NCBI GenBank assembly: GCA_934351445.1
Contig: CAKRIZ010000036.1
Span: 1 to 22,983 of the forward strand
DNA from: an uncultured Eubacterium sp.
Lineage (GTDB): Bacteria > Bacillota > Clostridia > Lachnospirales > Lachnospiraceae
Reading direction: 5' to 3'
DNA: 22,983 nucleotides
Shown here: one piece after another, positions 21,481 through 22,983 of the stretch
How positions within the stretch are numbered: the first letter of the stretch is position 1
Layout of the letters: each line of letters opens with the position of its first letter
Notes under the pieces: generated by a model
The model's database searches: none
Seen by the model: the letters and a program-made list of their open reading frames with translations, nothing else
What the model was told of the DNA's origin: nothing
Translations under genes and position numbers: made by a program

Positions 21481-22350
21481 TTAGAAAAATTTTTTCTTCT
21501 TAAAGTAGGCAATCTCCAGCATCACGATCACCAATGCACCGATAATCACCGCTACATAGCCATAGCGCCATTTCAGTTCGGGCATATAGGTAAAATTCAT
21601 GCCGTACCAGCCGGTCACCAGTGTCAAAGGGAGGAAAATCGTCGTAATGATCGTGATGATTCCCATGATCTTATTCCCCTGTGCGTCTTTCATCGACTGA
21701 TACAGCTCGCGTATCTCAAGCACATTTTCCCGGAGCAGCTGCACATGGTTCTGCAGACGCTCCGCGCGGTGCATAAACCGGTTCCAGCCCTGGATATCCT
21801 GCTCCGTGCAGCCGCTGTATGTACCAAACAGTTCTCCGATATCTATGAGTTGTTCATAATAAACATTAAATTCAGATAATTTCTGCCGGTATTTTGTAAG
21901 CTGCCAGAAAACATCCTGATCCGCCACTGAGCCATCCGTGATCTTCTCCTCGAGTTGATCCACTACAGACTCCATATGCGAGAAAAACATACTGTCCTCC
22001 TCTATCATATATTCCATCATCTGCTGCATCAACTGGGCAGGGGTATCCGCCCTGCGAAATATCTCCACCCGCTTTTCAATCCATGGCTTCAGCTTACCCT
22101 CATCCTCAATGAAATAGATCCTGTCACCTGTCAGATAAAATCCAAACGCCAGCTGAACCTTCTTGTGGTCATTCTTCTGTGGCAGACGGATCGTCCCAGT
22201 CATACAATCCCGGAATATCTCTGCCTTACAATACCGGATCGAACTCATACTGTGCAGCATTTCCTTATGATAAGCAAACTGCTCCTTCTGCTCCCGGAAT
22301 TTTTCCGTACTCATAATTGTAAAAAAAGACGTATCTACCGCCGTTTTCAT
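21481..22350 (-). CDS. CorA-family divalent metal ion transporter
   Basis: The 289-residue protein is a CorA-type channel (Mg2+, possibly Co2+/Ni2+). A cytoplasmic alpha/beta and long-helix part covers about 1-225. Two C-terminal membrane helices follow (about 229-248 and 265-282). The GMN selectivity motif is at 250-252 in WYGMNFTYMPEL. The C-terminus ends in a basic KKKKFF, as is common. At 289 residues it is slightly shorter than classical CorA (about 316), mostly at the N-terminus. The start has an AGGAGTG site. It is first in the leftward series, just inside the right-hand composite repeat, and has its own promoter and a leader hairpin. No M-box-like riboswitch was recognised in the leader. 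Confidence 0.93.
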   Translation of the reverse strand: MKTAVDTSFFTIMSTEKFREQKEQFAYHKEMLHSMSSIRYCKAEIFRDCMTGTIRLPQKNDHKKVQLAFGFYLTGDRIYFIEDEGKLKPWIEKRVEIFRRADTPAQLMQQMMEYMIEEDSMFFSHMESVVDQLEEKITDGSVADQDVFWQLTKYRQKLSEFNVYYEQLIDIGELFGTYSGCTEQDIQGWNRFMHRAERLQNHVQLLRENVLEIRELYQSMKDAQGNKIMGIITIITTIFLPLTLVTGWYGMNFTYMPELKWRYGYVAVIIGALVIVMLEIAYFKKKKFF

Positions 22351-22401
22351 CTATTTATCACTCCTGAATCCAATTCTGTCGCTGCCTCCACTGCATCATA
22401 C

Positions 22402-22425
22402 GGCATTTTCCGTTCAGAAAATACC
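22402..22425 (-). promoter_or_regulatory. Hairpin in the leader of the CorA-like gene
   Basis: On the minus strand GGTATTTTC and GAAAATGCC pair (9 pairs, one G-T) around a 6-base loop, between the promoter and the ribosome site. It is not followed by a T run. It may affect mRNA stability or translation, and no known riboswitch class fits. Confidence 0.4.
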
Positions 22426-22442
22426 TACCCATCTGCAGTAAC

Positions 22443-22471
22443 AGTATATCACCATCTGCTTTTAACCACAA
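22443..22471 (-). promoter_or_regulatory. Promoter of the CorA-like gene
   Basis: On the minus strand TTGTGG (22471-22466), a 17-base spacer and TATACT (22448-22443) give a good sigma-A-type promoter. The leader is about 85 bases. The rest of 22351-22536 is AT-rich and holds no other clear gene. Confidence 0.65.
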
Positions 22472-22536
22472 TCGCTACTATTTGCATTCCCCTATAAAAT
22501 ATGTTATGTTGTTCGCAATAGATACTTATAAAATCA

Positions 22537-22555
22537 TAGGCGTTTGCGAAACTAT
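22537..22555 (+). repeat. Terminal inverted repeat of the right composite element
   Basis: TAGGCGTTTGCGAAACTAT is the exact inverted partner of 360-378. A target-site duplication cannot be tested, because the far end of each element is outside the window. Confidence 0.8.
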
Positions 22556-22983
22556 TTAATCATTGGGCTACTTGGCTGTGGGCACAGTGGCATTCTGATC
22601 AAGCTGCTCCGATTGCCCGGCGGTGTCTCGCTGTCTCTTCAGCCTTGGCTCAATGTGTCCTTCGCACACATAGCCTGCGGCTTTCAGCTATGACATGAAG
22701 TTCGTTTGCGAATCGCTCGCACTTCGCCGGACAAAAGTCGCAGTTGACAGAAACCACTGTGCCCACAGCCGTTAGCCCTGCGGCATATACTGTTTGCGAA
22801 ACATTTTAGTAGGTGAATGGAACATGCAAGCACTATCAACTCGGATGCAGAAGTAGCAGCGCGAGCAAAGGCGTGTCTGATTTTGCTGCCTTTGCACGAT
22901 GGAGATGAGACTCGTAACTCGTGGAAGCCGTAATTGAATCAGGTCGAAGCATTTGCTGCTGAGACCGTAAGAACATGATTCAG
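22537..22983 (+). repeat. Right copy of the composite palindromic repeat element (3' part cut by window end)
   Basis: The element opens with TAGGCGTTTGCGAAACTAT (22537-22555), which is the inverted form of the left copy's end at 360-378. Its first palindrome runs to about 22802. GGCTGTGGGCACAGTGG at 22574-22590 is perfectly complementary to 22754-22770, and a loop-proximal hairpin lies around 22648-22695. The second palindrome starts at GTTTGCGAAA near 22792 and matches the left copy up to 22929. After that the two copies diverge at the tip of the hairpin, although a short complementary pair (TGAATCA and TGATTCA) near 22935-22982 suggests that a stem is kept. No protein-coding gene is visible. 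A full unit would be roughly 550 bases, estimated by combining the two partial copies. Confidence 0.85.

Noticed and set aside
22364..22438. A 24-residue leader peptide before the CorA-like gene
   Set aside because: The frame (MGRYFLNGK start) has no ribosome site, and its Arg/Gln/Trp-rich sequence shows no attenuation-type codon run.
22351..22450. Mg2+ (M-box) riboswitch before the CorA-like gene
   Set aside because: The leader of about 85 bases is too short and lacks the conserved M-box helices. Only one simple hairpin is visible.

Overview
The window looks like a low-to-mid-GC Firmicute, most likely a gut Lachnospiraceae member. This rests on strong AGGAGG-type ribosome sites, lipoboxes and NCS2/CorA/PrsW proteins of Firmicute type, and a selenium-dependent molybdenum hydroxylase locus of the kind known from Clostridia and Enterococcus. 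This is judgement from protein character, not a database result. Only one convincing gene, a Crp/Fnr-family regulator at 476-1138, lies on the plus strand. Every other gene and the tRNA lie on the minus strand.

Layout in minus-strand transcription order (right to left): a CorA-type metal transporter (22350-21481), an HD-domain protein, a small Lar-like zinc ribbon with a clear terminator, and a LuxR-type HTH regulator with a near-consensus promoter. Next comes an uncharacterised envelope gene group (18751-14030): zinc-ribbon protein, membrane protein with a LURP-one-like domain, two paralogous lipoproteins, a small protein related to part of the LURP protein, and a PrsW-type intramembrane protease. 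Then follow tRNA-Gly(CCC) and a nitroreductase.

The largest block (13082-1895) is a selenium/molybdenum purine-hydroxylase locus: NCS2 purine permease, YqeC, YqeB, cysteine desulfurase, SelD, YedF, a DUF3343 Se/S-carrier-like protein, the FAD, [2Fe-2S] and Mo-binding hydroxylase subunits, a MocA/MobA-like nucleotidyltransferase and an unrecognised 58-residue protein found here by reading the gap. Together they suggest uptake of a purine such as xanthine, delivery of selenium (desulfurase, carrier, selenophosphate) into a Mo enzyme, and hydroxylation of the purine. No selA, selB or tRNA-Sec is in the window, which fits use of selenium as a labile cofactor rather than as selenocysteine. An AIM24/TIGR00266 protein follows at 1830-1153, convergent with the Crp/Fnr gene.

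The gene block is bracketed by two directly repeated, non-coding composite elements (1-378 and 22537-22983, both cut by the window). The shared 230 bases differ at 14 positions by my count. They have 19-base inverted ends (TAGGCGTTTGCGAAACTAT) and an interior built from two large imperfect palindromes. A separate 27-base palindrome occurs twice intact, each time between perfect 8-base direct repeats, and once as a decayed copy at the PrsW stop codon. The repeat families and the envelope gene group are the least explained and most interesting parts of the window.
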